Origin: Adiantum capillus-veneris
Lineage: Eukaryota > Streptophyta > Polypodiopsida > Polypodiales > Pteridaceae
DNA: 60,000 nucleotides
Direction: 5' to 3'
NCBI GenBank assembly: GCA_014529385.2
Contig: CM043970.1
Span: 49,345,898 to 49,405,897 of the forward strand
In this document: one piece after another, positions 41,285 through 51,640 of the stretch
How positions within the stretch are numbered: position 1 is the stretch's first letter
How the letters are laid out: every line of letters begins with the position of its first letter
Notes under the pieces: model-generated
The model's database searches: none
Told to the model about the DNA's origin: nothing
Seen by the model: only the letters and a program-made list of their open reading frames with translations
Position numbers and translations under genes: made by a program

Positions 41285-41780
41285 TTAGTCACTGTCCAAG
41301 CTTGTGGGAGAGGGTGGTGTTCTTTCCTGAAACAAACTCAGTAGATCCCTAGTTTCTCTAGTGAGAGTGTGAGCCAATGCTTCCGTTATCTGTGCTGCAG
41401 CATCAGGTGCGACTTGAAAACTGACTGTGATAATTACCTCGGTGACTTGAGTTACCCGATTCTCAAAGTAGAATAGTGTTGATTCTCTATTGTGTAGAGC
41501 TCCTTCCATTTTGTTGTTGTGGGTTGGTTGTAGGTTGCGGACATGGTTTCGACCTTCTCCTTCTTCTTCTTGGCACTTGGCCTATGTATATCCACTGGGT
41601 TTGGCTTGTTGGTTGACTCTCCCACTACAAATCGATTACCGTTACGCCTGGCACTCGAGCTTCGATGGAGATGCGGAGTTCGTCTAGTTGTGCTTGGAGC
41701 TCTTCTTCTTCTGTCGTCCAATTAGCAAATCCTGCTAGCCATTCATCCATTCACAATAGTTTAAGGGTTTCAGTCTTGTA
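41285..41780 (-). pseudogene. E1 leader, further ORF remnants
   Basis: A 74-residue frame (41,509-41,285) has an alternating hydrophobic strand and helix (VTEVIITVSFQVAPDAAAQI, EALAHTLTRETRDLL). Upstream, frames from an ATG near 41,748 (MDEWLAGFANWTTEEEELQ) break after about 40 codons. They look like pieces of one leader protein of unknown function. E2 has no visible counterpart. Confidence 0.4.
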
Positions 41781-41803
41781 AACTGAAGGGTTTCATGAAA
41801 AGA

Positions 41804-41821
41804 TCCTCAGTGGGGGCACCA
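41804..41821 (-). promoter_or_regulatory. Primer-binding site of E1
   Basis: The minus strand reads TGGTGCCCCCACTGAG two bases after the LTR end. E2 has TGGCGCCCCCACGGAG in the same place. I have not assigned the tRNA; it is not initiator Met. Confidence 0.75.
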
Positions 41822-41823
41822 AA

Positions 41824-42033
41824 TGACGAGAGCAAAGCGAACCCCGAACCCCGACGGCCTCTAAAACACCGGGGACCGAATGGCGCGTCTCGAGCCTGTC
41901 ATGGTAAAGCAAACAGGGGGCACCACCTAGCTTCAGCGGCTAGGACGCAAACAACACACCACCATAACAAAGTTTTCATCCAAGAGAGATGGATGCTTGG
42001 GAGTAATGATGAAAAGGAAAGGGAATGAGATCA

Positions 42034-42072
<39 letters not shown>

Positions 42073-43375
42073 GGGAGGGGGTATAGCGGCTTAGTACTTA
42101 GGCATCACAAAAGGATGGCGAATCCGCACACCCTTCACATATACACAAGCTCACTCCAAAACACAAGACTAGGTGGCGATTCCGCACACCTCACATGGGC
42201 AAAACATTGCAAGAAAACATACTCACAAAACCTCAAGCTTTATTTGAAGAATTAGGCGATGAAATGGGGAGCATAGGGTAGGGGAATGAGAAGGGAGAGA
42301 GTGGTAGAGCACATGGCGGATAGGTGGGAGTTGATGGCGAAGACTCGCACGAGGATTATGGCCATCATCCTTCATTTAGTTGCCCTTCATCTTCCATAGC
42401 CAAGGGTGTAGAGGTCATGCTCAAGACAAGCATGGTGATTGCGGTGATGGTGATGGTGTGGGTGTGTGTGTGTGTGCACTAGGCACACACAGTGCATAGT
42501 GTGTTCTTTGGTGATGTTGTGTGTATTTTTTGTGATGGTGACCCCTCTTTATATAGGGGAGGAGGGGGGAGAATTTGTAGAATTTAGAAATGAAGAAATC
42601 ATTATCTACATAGGCCATGTGACTGTGGGCCCCACTTGTCTGGCTGTGTGTATATGTGCCAGAATAGCAGTCTCATGAGAGAGAGACTAAGAGAGAGAGA
42701 TGGGTTGATGAAAAAAAGTGAGAGGTGACATGGAGAATAAAGTAATTACAAGAGGAGTGTGTTCAGAGGTGAATCTGTGTGCAGATGTGTGTGAACACAA
42801 AAAAAATCAGGTAACCACCGGGTGGGGATGGGTCTGTGGGCACCTTTTTCAGTGAAACTGAGTGTGTGTGAGTGTGGGGGAGGTTATTTAGCTACAAGAC
42901 AAGAGACATGGCGCCCTTTGGAGAGAGAGGGGGGTATTTGGGTCATGGGATATGATAGGAGAGAGAAAGAGGGGGTGGGGTATACTATTTTGGAAGATAG
43001 GGTAAGTTGCATGTGAGTTGGTGCATTATTGGTGAGTTATAATGCATTATTGGTGAGAGGTGGGGTAGCTTGAGGGGAGAGAGAAAGGAGAAAGGACAAG
43101 GGGAAGAGAGAGGGGGTTGACCTTTTGAGTGGAGGAGAGGAAAAGGGATACAGGGCGGGGCAACAGTGAAGAAAAAGGAGGCAAGGTGGGGATGGGCTAC
43201 CCCGCAGGCATGAGGTGGCCTATTTTACCTTTCTTATATATTTACATAATCATACTTTATTTTTTTCTTACTTTTTCGAATGCCTTTTATCACTCCCTCC
43301 CTAAGAGGGGGTTTTCATGGGGTGGGGACGAGAGAAGAGGGGTATGGGAGCTTGGCTTGTGAAAAGTCCCCATCA
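41824..43375 (-). repeat. 5' LTR of E1
   Basis: Matches 34,126-35,692 end to end. The TATA box is at 42,545-42,557. Differences are scattered single bases plus microsatellite length. Confidence 0.95.
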
Positions 43376-43381
43376 GCGCAT

Positions 43382-43419
<38 letters not shown>

Positions 43420-43478
43420 GAGGGAGGTGTTTCCTGAGTCTTTCCCTACTTCGCAATTGCGCATAGAGCTGCTAGTCT

Positions 43479-43512
<34 letters not shown>

Positions 43513-43580
43513 AGGGAGGTGCTGCCCGGGTCTTTTATACACAAGCTACACACACACACACACACACACACACAATCGTA
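43376..43580. repeat. (CA)n minisatellite interrupted by E1
   Basis: Three (CA)n runs (about 43,384-43,418, 43,481-43,508, 43,549-43,574) are separated by units containing ttgagggaggtg and cctacttcgcaattgcgcatagag...tctcatac. The latter unit is also found at 34,082-34,120 on the far side of E1. So the element inserted in a compound minisatellite. Confidence 0.9.
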
Positions 43581-44724
43581 AACCTATTGTAGCAGGCAAC
43601 CCCATCACACAGTCAACCAGTGATCATCCGGACTTACAAGCCATAGCATCCGTTTTTTGGTAGTACTACGCAAACGGTAATAAGAATTTTTGATGTTTTT
43701 TAATTGATGTTGATAGACATATCTGTAGAAGCTGTGATCGATTGTATGAAATAACTTTGGTTTGCATAAGCATGTTGCACAAAGATTGTACTCGTTGGAT
43801 AATCATAATAGCATCATAGTGAAGAAAAAAACGCTACTTTTTAGTATAGGTATACAAATGAATGCATAATATGGACCAATGTATAATAAGATTTAATGGT
43901 TCTAGGAGCATGCATCTACTGTATTTGTGTTTTTAAGAATGGACTAAACGATTGGAGATACACCTCGTATATCTTACTTGAATGATTTTTTTAGACATAA
44001 AAGAGAACATTGTTTGAAAGACAAAAAATGGTGAACATCCTCTCATGAAATGGCATCTTGTATGGTTTTTGGCAGTCGTACATCGGTTAACAGACAAGGT
44101 GTAGTTTCAACATAAATCATGCAAATGACAACCTCGATCTTTCAGGTAGATTCCCTGTCTACTGAGAGAATGTCCAACCAATATTTGGAATAGTTTCTTA
44201 TTGGTTAAGTTTATAAAACAAAGTATTAAGTAAAATTGGTCTTGAAAATGTGAAAAGGCGATTATTTTACACTTCAAAGATTGATCTAATTACTTGTAAA
44301 TGAAGTTGTTTTTTACGTTCATTGATATAAGTTTTGGGAAGGTTTTCCAAAATGGTTTTTCTCCTCATGTGAGGCTCCTCAGAGAGGAGGGCATGTTTAT
44401 TTTGAAAAGCAGGTCGAAATCACAAACAAAACTCTGCCAAAATTTTGACAAAAGAGAAAAGATTTTTCTAGATTTTAAAAGTCTGCATTACCGTGTCCTT
44501 TAATTGCGTACGTACTTTGTCGAGTAGTTTTGGATTTATCATTTAAAACAAAATCCTTGTGTGAGGCTCCTAAAAAAGGAGAGCCGGTTTACTTTTTGAA
44601 AAATGGGTCCACTTACAAACGGAACTCTGCCAAAATTTTGGCAAAATACATTACTTCTTATTTAAAAGTAGTATATATTTTATCCATTGAAAAGATCATC
44701 TACATAACCCCAAAATGAAGCTTT

Positions 44725-44768
<44 letters not shown>

Positions 44769-45196
44769 ATCTCTCTGTCTTTATCCTCTTGGGCTTTCAC
44801 TCTATCCACTTGTGGGGTAGGTTTTTCAAATTCATGTGTAATCACTATACAAAAATGTTGCTTTCCGCCTTAGTTTTCTTTAGTCACTCTTAGAAGATAT
44901 CATCAAGCATAGACCACTCATAGACAATATCTGGTTTATGAAATTGTACTAAAGGGTATGATGCTTTATATTGAAAGTCAAACTATGAGGGATATACCAT
45001 CCTTTGAGAATGCAAGCCCAGAAACTCGCAAGAGATGTTACCTATCCAATGGAAAGCCACGTCCCTCCGCCATACATGATTTTTCAGAAGGATGCAAATT
45101 AGTCTTCCTCATCAAACCGGAAACAACTATTGTACCAGTTAAAACTATGGTAGAGGAAAATCTATCGAACAAACCTATTGTAGAAAATACCGTTAG
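43581..45196. other. Unassigned AT-rich stretch with a repeated module and (CT)n
   Basis: Two related modules lie at about 44,340-44,460 and 44,540-44,650. Each has gtgaggctcct, an agag(g/c)(a/c)gg(g/t) string, tttttgaaaa(g/t) and aactctgccaaaatttt. (CT)n with interruptions covers 44,729-44,777. At 44,958-45,290 a 110-residue plus-strand frame (MMLYIESQTMRD...) is open into the tandem unit that follows; I do not recognise it. Confidence 0.35.
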
Positions 45197-45561
45197 AAAC
45201 GGATCATGCCCGATAGAGAAGCAAACAAAAAACTCCCTAGAAATGCATATAAGGAGAGTCAAGGGGTTTAGGGCTATGGGACAACAATAACAAGCACAAT
45301 AGACAGTTTGGATACCTGTCTTCCCATCAAGGTTGCCCATGTTCTAACTGGCTGCTTGGGTTGGATGGTGACATGTATAGGTCTATTCTTTCATGGGTTC
45401 TGAAGCTCGATTGTTCTCCTACCAAAATCGGTTGTACCAGCATAAAATAATGAATTTTGTCTTCTGACTATTTTGTCTTTGTCAATTGTCTACTATCTTT
45501 TATTTCTTGTATATTTTGGTCAAGTGCCAATATATGGTTCTCTAAGAGGGGATATCAAATT

Positions 45562-45619
<58 letters not shown>

Positions 45620-45733
45620 CATGATGAGCAAGAAGGAGGCTTAGGGGATGAAGCCAAGGAACATGAAGGGCACGTAGATGAAGGCAAGAAGGAAGGAGTG
45701 AAGGGAAGGACCGAACGAGCAGAAATCGGCCAA

Positions 45734-45774
<41 letters not shown>

Positions 45775-46604
45775 GAGCAAGAAGAAGGCTCAACGACATG
45801 AAGAAAGGAAGCAAGTAAGGAGGAATTTTTGTAGATAAAGGAAGCTTGGGTGAAGCTTCACCGTTTTTTTTGTATCTTCAAAATCATTCAAAGCATTTCA
45901 ATTATCAATACAAAGTATCGACAGATGCACGAACTAAGGGTAGGCTAAATTAATTTGGTCTAGCTTTTGTAAAGGGAGCTTAAACTCCTTAACCTCATGT
46001 AATTGAGTTTACGGTGCTGCTAACAACACTCCTTGACAAACGTGTACCGGTTGTTGATAGTGTTGATAAAATCAATTGGTTTCGTGTTCCATTTTTATTT
46101 CCAGTCAACAATTACTCTATTGTGCAATGTGGCACACCCTTTCTCTCTCTTTTTTCCCACAACTAGCACCCTAGCACTGACTTGGCTCGCCTTTCGAACC
46201 CAACTATCCCGACAACGAGGACCATACTTGCTCATCTTCTATTTCTCACTAGTGAGAATCTCTCTTGCAAATTTTGCTCATCTCAAGGTGAACAGAGTCT
46301 CAAAGACAAGTTTCGAATCCAGGCCAATCACAAGAGAAAGACCATCGCGGCACCTCACCACGTTGGCATCCGCTTCCACCTCACAAAATGTTAAGCAAAA
46401 GGACCCCCCCCCCCTCCCCCTCCCAATTGAGGCCTGATTAAGAAGGCACAACGACGACCCAAGCCTCGCTCTGAACCTTTACTACCCCCCCGTTCACACA
46501 GCTCAAGGATAGTGAGCTATGGTAGCAAACAACAGGCAAGAAAAGGTGTCAATAAATCTAAGGATGTAAAGGATTGTGTCCAACTTCAAAAGATTGTGAG
46601 CTAT

Positions 46605-46608
46605 ATGT
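46605..46608. repeat. Target-site duplication of E2, left copy (ATGT)
   Basis: atgt stands before the LTR and again at 54,188-54,191. Four bases match, as for E1. Confidence 0.75.
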
Positions 46609-47663
46609 TGTCAGGAGCTTTTTGGAGCAAGGGATTGCGCATATGTACATATACATGCATGGTGCATCAAATAAAGAATTGCCCATTTTTCAGAGCCAGG
46701 TGGTTACGTGGGGCCCACATGTGTACAGGTAGGACAGGGTGTACATAGTGTATCGATTTTCACTATTACCAGTACCACTGTGTTTTTTCTACAATAAGGA
46801 GGAGTTGGTAGCGCGTAAAACTTCTCGAGGAAGCTATCCGCAGGCCGATGACATGAGGTAAGCAGGTGCGTCAGATGGCATCGAGTGGCGTCAGGAGGTC
46901 GAACGGGGTCAATACTTGCACGCGGAGAAGTATGGACACGACGTGGGTGTTTTCTTGTGATACTTATGCAGAAAGGTCATCATGAGGACCAATTTTTGGG
47001 GCCACATCACGTGGTTGCGGGATGCATTATTTGGAAAAACTGAGTGCCAGGTGTGCGGATGATGCAAAAAGGTGACAACTATGCACTGCGAGGTCAGTTT
47101 TTGGCCTGTTCGGGGTCCGTTTGAGGTCATCTAAAAGGCCACGGGTGCCCAACTAATAAAGCTAAGTGTAGGAACTAAAAAAATTGAGAGAAGACCAGAA
47201 AAAACGTGGAGAAGAGAGGAGGAACAGCCGCAAGTGTGTTTTTGCTATTTTTGGAGCATTTTTTTGGCCCTAAACTGCTCATCCGAGGTCGGATTTGAGC
47301 ACTTTGACATTGTTGACTGGGGTTTTTGGGCGTTCCGGACGCAATGGCGCTGTCCATTTTGCCAAATTCCTCACAGATTTTTTGCTATTTTTCTGTGTAA
47401 TCTTCTCCGGTGAGTGAAGCCTCTGCTTTTGTGGTTATATCTGGTGTATTTCCTCCATATTGTGTAAACTATTTGCCCCATTGGTGTTGGGCTGGAGTGG
47501 GCAAGTGGGAAATCTCTCTCTTCTCACTCCGTCTGTGTGTTTCCTGTCTCGGCCAGGTTGGTTGTGTAAGCCGAGTGGTGCCCCATAATGTGTGTGTGTA
47601 TCATCCCAAGAGTGTGTGTCGGGTCATTATAGAGGCGTTGTGTGTGTTTCCATCCCGCTCACA
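46609..47663 (+). repeat. 5' LTR of E2
   Basis: It starts TGTCAGGAG and ends CCCGCTCACA. Aligns with 53,058-54,187. I see no clear TATA box. Confidence 0.93.
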
Positions 47664-47669
47664 TTCTTT

Positions 47670-47687
47670 TGGCGCCCCCACGGAGGA
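47670..47687 (+). promoter_or_regulatory. Primer-binding site of E2
   Basis: TGGCGCCCCCACGGAGGATC starts seven bases after the LTR. Near-identical to the E1 site. Confidence 0.75.
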
Positions 47688-48372
47688 TCTTCTTTGAGTA
47701 CCTTCTGCTTCGAGCTTCGAGCTTCGAGATTCGGGGCTACAGGTTACAGGTTACATGTTACAGGGACAGGTACAGGTATAGGTGATTCACACAGGTACAG
47801 GTAGCTGGAGTAGAGTGATATACTAGCAGTGATGTCACTTGCAGTTGTTGTGGGTATGCATCACTTGGCGCCTATTTGAGCGCATTGTCTGCTGGATTGT
47901 ACGTCACTTGTGGAAACTGCCATTGTACGCATTTGTGGAGCCATACTTGGTTGTATTTGGCAGTCCCAGCCATTTCTGAGACTTGGTCTAGAAGATAGTC
48001 ATTTCTGAGACTTGACTATACGCGATTTGCATTAGCCTTCGTGTGAGGGTCGATAGCGTGAGGTTTTTATTGAGCTGGGGGATTCTCAAATGTGGAGATC
48101 CTTTCGGTGATACAGGTAGCTGGAGCACCCTTTTTGTGACCTCGCCATAGGCTATGTACTAGTGAGTCCTACTTGATGCTCGGGTTCTATTGTTGACAGT
48201 TTATGCATACATATATAGTCTATATTTTGGGTTCCTACTGCTCTATTTTTGGGGAAACTCTGCCAAAATTTTCTCCAAGTTATGATGGCTGGTTTTTTGG
48301 TCTTTTGAGCCATTTATGCTGTTATGCTGCTGAAATTTTGGCAAAATTAGAGGTTAAGTCAGGTGTGCCTTC
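47688..48372 (+). other. E2 leader with ACAGGT minisatellite
   Basis: Between 47,730 and 47,812 the motif (t)acaggt recurs about eight times, preceded by three gcttcgag repeats. The rest of the leader is non-coding except for the ORF at 48,373. It includes aaactctgccaaaatttt (about 48,255-48,272), also seen at 44,430 and 44,622. Confidence 0.5.
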
Positions 48373-48615
48373 TTGGGAGCTTCATGGTTGGCTTTAATGG
48401 ATGATCAAAATGGCCCTCAATTCACTCCATTTCATTTAACTCAAAGAATCCAGATAAATGCTCATGTGTCCAGGAAGATTTTTTTCCAGCAGCGCATAGT
48501 CTTTATGTTCGGGCCAAGAAGATTACGAGAGATCTTGGAATGTCCTTTGCCTGTTGTAATTCCGATGATCAACTATGAAAACTCATTTGATGTGCATGTG
48601 TTTGTCCTTATCTAA
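48373..48615 (+). CDS. E2 leader small ORF, shared with E1
   Basis: An 80-residue ORF (a possible later start is MDDQNGPQFTPF) ends 105 bases before the gag ATG. Its end, from GPRRLREILECPL to FDVHVFVLI-stop, matches the E1 leader ORF in spacing, length to the stop, and hydrophobic pattern. About a third of the 34 aligned residues are identical. No transmembrane segment or catalytic motif is evident. The function is unknown. Confidence 0.6.
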   Translation: MGASWLALMDDQNGPQFTPFHLTQRIQINAHVSRKIFFQQRIVFMFGPRRLREILECPLPVVIPMINYENSFDVHVFVLI

Positions 48616-48720
48616 AGTTGAGCTCCATTGAAGTTTCTTGGGATTGGGTAGTCAAAAGTTTTGGGTTCTTGCACGTGTGTTCAAAGGGGTTCTCAAAGCA
48701 TTGTAACTTGGGTAGCCATG

Positions 48721-49940
48721 GCTTTCTCTTATCCGGAGTTTCATGGAAGAAGTGATGAAGATGTGGAAGACTTTTTGGAAAAGATGGAGGTTGCCTGCAT
48801 TAGCAACCAGATTCATGACCCTGCACAGATGTTACGTCTTCTCCAAATTTGTTTGAAGAGTGATGCACGAGTCTGGTCCAAAACATTTGAAGAGGAGTTG
48901 CGTGCAGCAGATCCACCTGTAAGATTGAGTTGGGACAATCTAAGGCATGGTTGGAAGTGGAGTTTGTGAAGATAGAAGATCCTGACAAAGTGTGCCAAGA
49001 AGTACAAGGTTTGGTGCAAAAGGAAGGTGAGCCAGTAGATGTGTACATACGTAAGTTCTCATTGGCATGGGAGCGGATGTGCAAGGACTTAGCACCACAG
49101 GTACCCCCGCCTGACATGATGAAGAAGGACATGTTCTTGGCTGGTCTTTGGGAGAATATACGTTGGAGAGTGGAGCTAAAGAAGCCTAGGACATATGAAG
49201 ATGCACTAGAGGTAGCAAGGAACAAAGAGTGGAAGTTGAGGAAAATGAGCCAGTTAGGGGTGGATTCTTTGCCCATGAGGTCTGAATTTCAGCCTATAGA
49301 GTCTTTACAAGGTCGCATGTCAGGGGTTCATAATGAACCAGTGATTCCTGTTACTACTCAGGTTATGCTAGCAGTGGTCACTACATCAGTGCAAGATGAT
49401 GGGCTAAGGCAAGACATGAGGCAAGTGGTAGATTTGATGAAGAATCTCAGCCTAAACATGCTAGGTCAAGTGGGAAATAATCGAGGTCGAGGGAGGTTTG
49501 CAAATCAGCCAGGAGGTGAAGAAAGGCCTAGGAATGGTGTTGGACAAAGCAATGGTAGGTTTTGGAGGCAGACGCCCACATGTTATAATTGTGGAGAGTT
49601 GGGTCACATCAGCCCGCAATGTGATAAGCCACCAAGGATGGGGGGAGACATGTATCCATTGCCAAGACAGGTGCTAACTAGGTCAAATGATTATGGCATC
49701 AAAATTAAGGGAGACGAAGGAACCAGTGGACTGACCCAGGAGGAAAAGAGAAAGACGAAAGTGCTAAGTGTAGTCACCTTGGATAAGGCATCAAAGCTAG
49801 AGGATACATTAGTGATGCCTATTGGGAAGAGGACCACAGAGGATAAGGAAGGAAGAAGTGCCCCAGGTCCTAGTAAGAAGAAAGGAAAGAGCCATGAAGG
49901 CGAGGATGTCAAGGCCAAGAGGAAAAGGAGAGCTCGTTGA
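48721..49940 (+). pseudogene. gag of E2
   Basis: Starts at MAFSYPEFHGRSDEDV (48,721) with the gag head; a frameshift near 48,940 moves it to a frame open to 49,940. VDVYIRKFSLAWERMCKDLA and MKKDMFLAGLWENIRWRV are the gag core. The zinc knuckle CYNCGELGHISPQC is at 49,581-49,622, and a basic tail (GPSKKKGKSHEGED) closes it. It matches E1 gag in layout. A single frameshift makes it inactive as it stands. Confidence 0.85.
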
Positions 49941-50560
49941 AAGTTTCATGTTTCAGATTTTCCACTAGGAGATGGGCAATTAAGCTATGACTTGAAGGAG
50001 GATCTGACGAGCAGGAAGGCAGATGTTACTTTTGGGCAGCTTATAGAGATGGTGCCTAAGCTAAAGCGACAGTGAAAGAGGATGGTTAACCCAATGGAGA
50101 AACAGCCAGAGAGAGGTTCAGTAAAGGTGTTGGCAATGGATGAGCTACCAGACATTTGTCCAATAGTAGATGTGTGGCATAAAAGGAAAAATTTGGCACA
50201 AGGTTATGTGGATGGTGGAGCCCAAATATGCGTCATAACACACTCATGCGTTGAGAAGATGGGTCTCACAGTGGCTGGGGCGTCAGGTTTTCGGATCAGA
50301 TTGGAAAACCATCAAAAAGTAAAATGCTTGGGTGTTGTAAAGAGCTTAGAATTGGAGGCATATGATGCAAAGGCAGTGGTTGATTTTCATGTGATGCAAG
50401 CAGGGTTGGGAGCATATCCTATTATACTGGGCAGACCATGGTTACGTGCAGTGGGAGCTGTTCAAGATTGGCGACATGGTACGATTAGCCTCTATGGAAA
50501 GATAGGTACCAAGAGGCTTTATAATATGGACACAAGGAAACGATTAGAGGAGCTGATCCA
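49941..50560 (+). pseudogene. Protease of E2
   Basis: After TGA at 49,938-49,940, the frame continues with a TFGQLIEMVPKLKRQ segment and a further TGA at 50,073-50,075. The open part from 50,082 has QGYVDGGAQICVITHSCVEK (D-G-G-A active site, about 50,205-50,260) and YPIILGRPWLRAVGAVQDW. The protease is followed after about 30 codons by the RT deletion junction near 50,555-50,561. Confidence 0.82.
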
Positions 50561-51222
50561 GACAAGGTTAAGTCTATTATTCTTCTTCCATCACCTACGA
50601 GTACAAAGCAATTGATAACTTTTATACACAAAGTGAAGTACATGGCACGGTTTATTCCATTGTCTTCGCAACTTCTTTATCCATTACAGCAAGTGGCAAA
50701 GCATGATCCATTGCAATGGGATGACAAGTGTGAAGAAGTGTTTCAAGAGGTGTTAGGGGGGTTGTCAGCCATGCAGGCTCCTGATTGGGAGAAAGTGTTT
50801 TATGTAAATCCATCAGTAGGGGATGATGCCATTGGAGCCATGCTATTGCAAAAGGGGAAGGGCAGCCATTATATGAGGCCAGTGTATTGTGCAAGCCGAG
50901 TGAAGTTGGTAGCGGAGAGAAAGTTCTCGGAAGTAGAGCTAGTGATGGCCAGTGTAATATTTGCTTGTCGACGATTTCGTCATTACTTGCTACCACGGCC
51001 TTTTGTTTTCTTGACGAGTTATTCCTTCTGGCCACAGTTAATTAACGATACTAACATGTCAAATGTGGTGAAGAAATGGGTAATTGAGCTTTAAGAGTTT
51101 GAGTTCTCTTTTCTAGTGGAAGATAGTACAAGGGCTTCCCTAGCTGATTTGTTGACCTACAAGGAGAATCCCCTTATTGTTAAGGAAGAGGTGGTGAGAA
51201 AGGTAGTTGAAGAAGTGCCATA
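50561..51222 (+). pseudogene. RT last residues and RNase H of E2
   Basis: From GAC at 50,561 the frame reads DKVKSIILLPSPTSTKQLIT, the very end of a Ty3/gypsy RT (E1 has DPSKVSALIALPSPTT), then VKYMARFIPLSSQLLYPLQQ and VGDDAIGAMLLQKGKG with RHYLLPRPFVFLT of RNase H. The frame stops at TAA (51,092-51,094) where glutamine is expected, and at TAG near 51,221. No RT fingers, palm or catalytic DD are present. Confidence 0.88.
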
Positions 51223-51640
51223 GATCAGCAATGCACATGTGTTTTTCTTTGATGGTTCATACAGAAAGAGCCATGATGCAGCTTCAGGGGGTATAGCACT
51301 TTATGATCCAGAGGGGAAGCTAGTATGCAAGAGAGGGTTCAAACTAGATGCTCATAGTAACAATGAGGCTGAATATGCTACTTTGGAAGCCGGATTACAC
51401 CTTTGTTTGAAGCATGGGGTTTGAAGGTTGAGCATAAAAGGTGATGCCTTGTTAGTGGTGAAGCAAGTGCTGCGTGTGTGGAAGAGCAAGAACACCTCAT
51501 TGAAGGAAATGCGCTTCAGAATTAAAGGCCTGTTAAAAAAGTTCGAAGCATGGAGCATCAGACACATTGAACGTGCTCTAAATGGAGAGGCACATGAAGC
51601 AGCTCAAGGCATGATTGGGGAGCTATTTGTGTTGAGGACC
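51223..51640 (+). pseudogene. Second (archaeal-type) RNase H of E2
   Basis: VFFFDGSYRKSHDAASGG, HSNNEAEYATLEAGL and SIKGDALLVVKQV give three of the acids; the last, in 'GEAHEAAQG', has changed from the E1 pattern N-x-E-A-D-A-L-A, so the final aspartate may be lost. A TGA at 51,422 interrupts the frame. Confidence 0.85.

Larger units (their letters stand above)
34126..43375 (-). mobile_element. Element E1: nearly intact Tat-like Ty3/gypsy retrotransposon
   Basis: This is 9.25 kb with LTRs of 1,567 and 1,552 bases that look nearly identical, a PBS, a PPT and a GCGC target duplication. The minus-strand order is leader ORFs, gag with CCHC, protease, RT, RNase H, a second RNase H (as in the Tat/Ogre lineage), integrase. 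Only one stop in gag and two frameshifts in pol were found. The similar LTRs point to recent insertion. Confidence 0.95.

Noticed and set aside
43280-43542. Frames with HTHTHTHT or CVCVCVCV
   Set aside because: Products of the (CA)n minisatellite next to E1.
45038-45340. Minus-strand ORF at 45 kb, also present at 54,326-54,580
   Set aside because: Its duplication follows from the tandem 1.7-kb unit, and the frame overlaps another on the opposite strand. No coding signal.
46033-46437. 134-residue plus-strand ORF in tandem unit 1
   Set aside because: In unit 2 the matching frame breaks early and changes are not codon-biased by eye; it ends in a poly-proline stretch from a C homopolymer.
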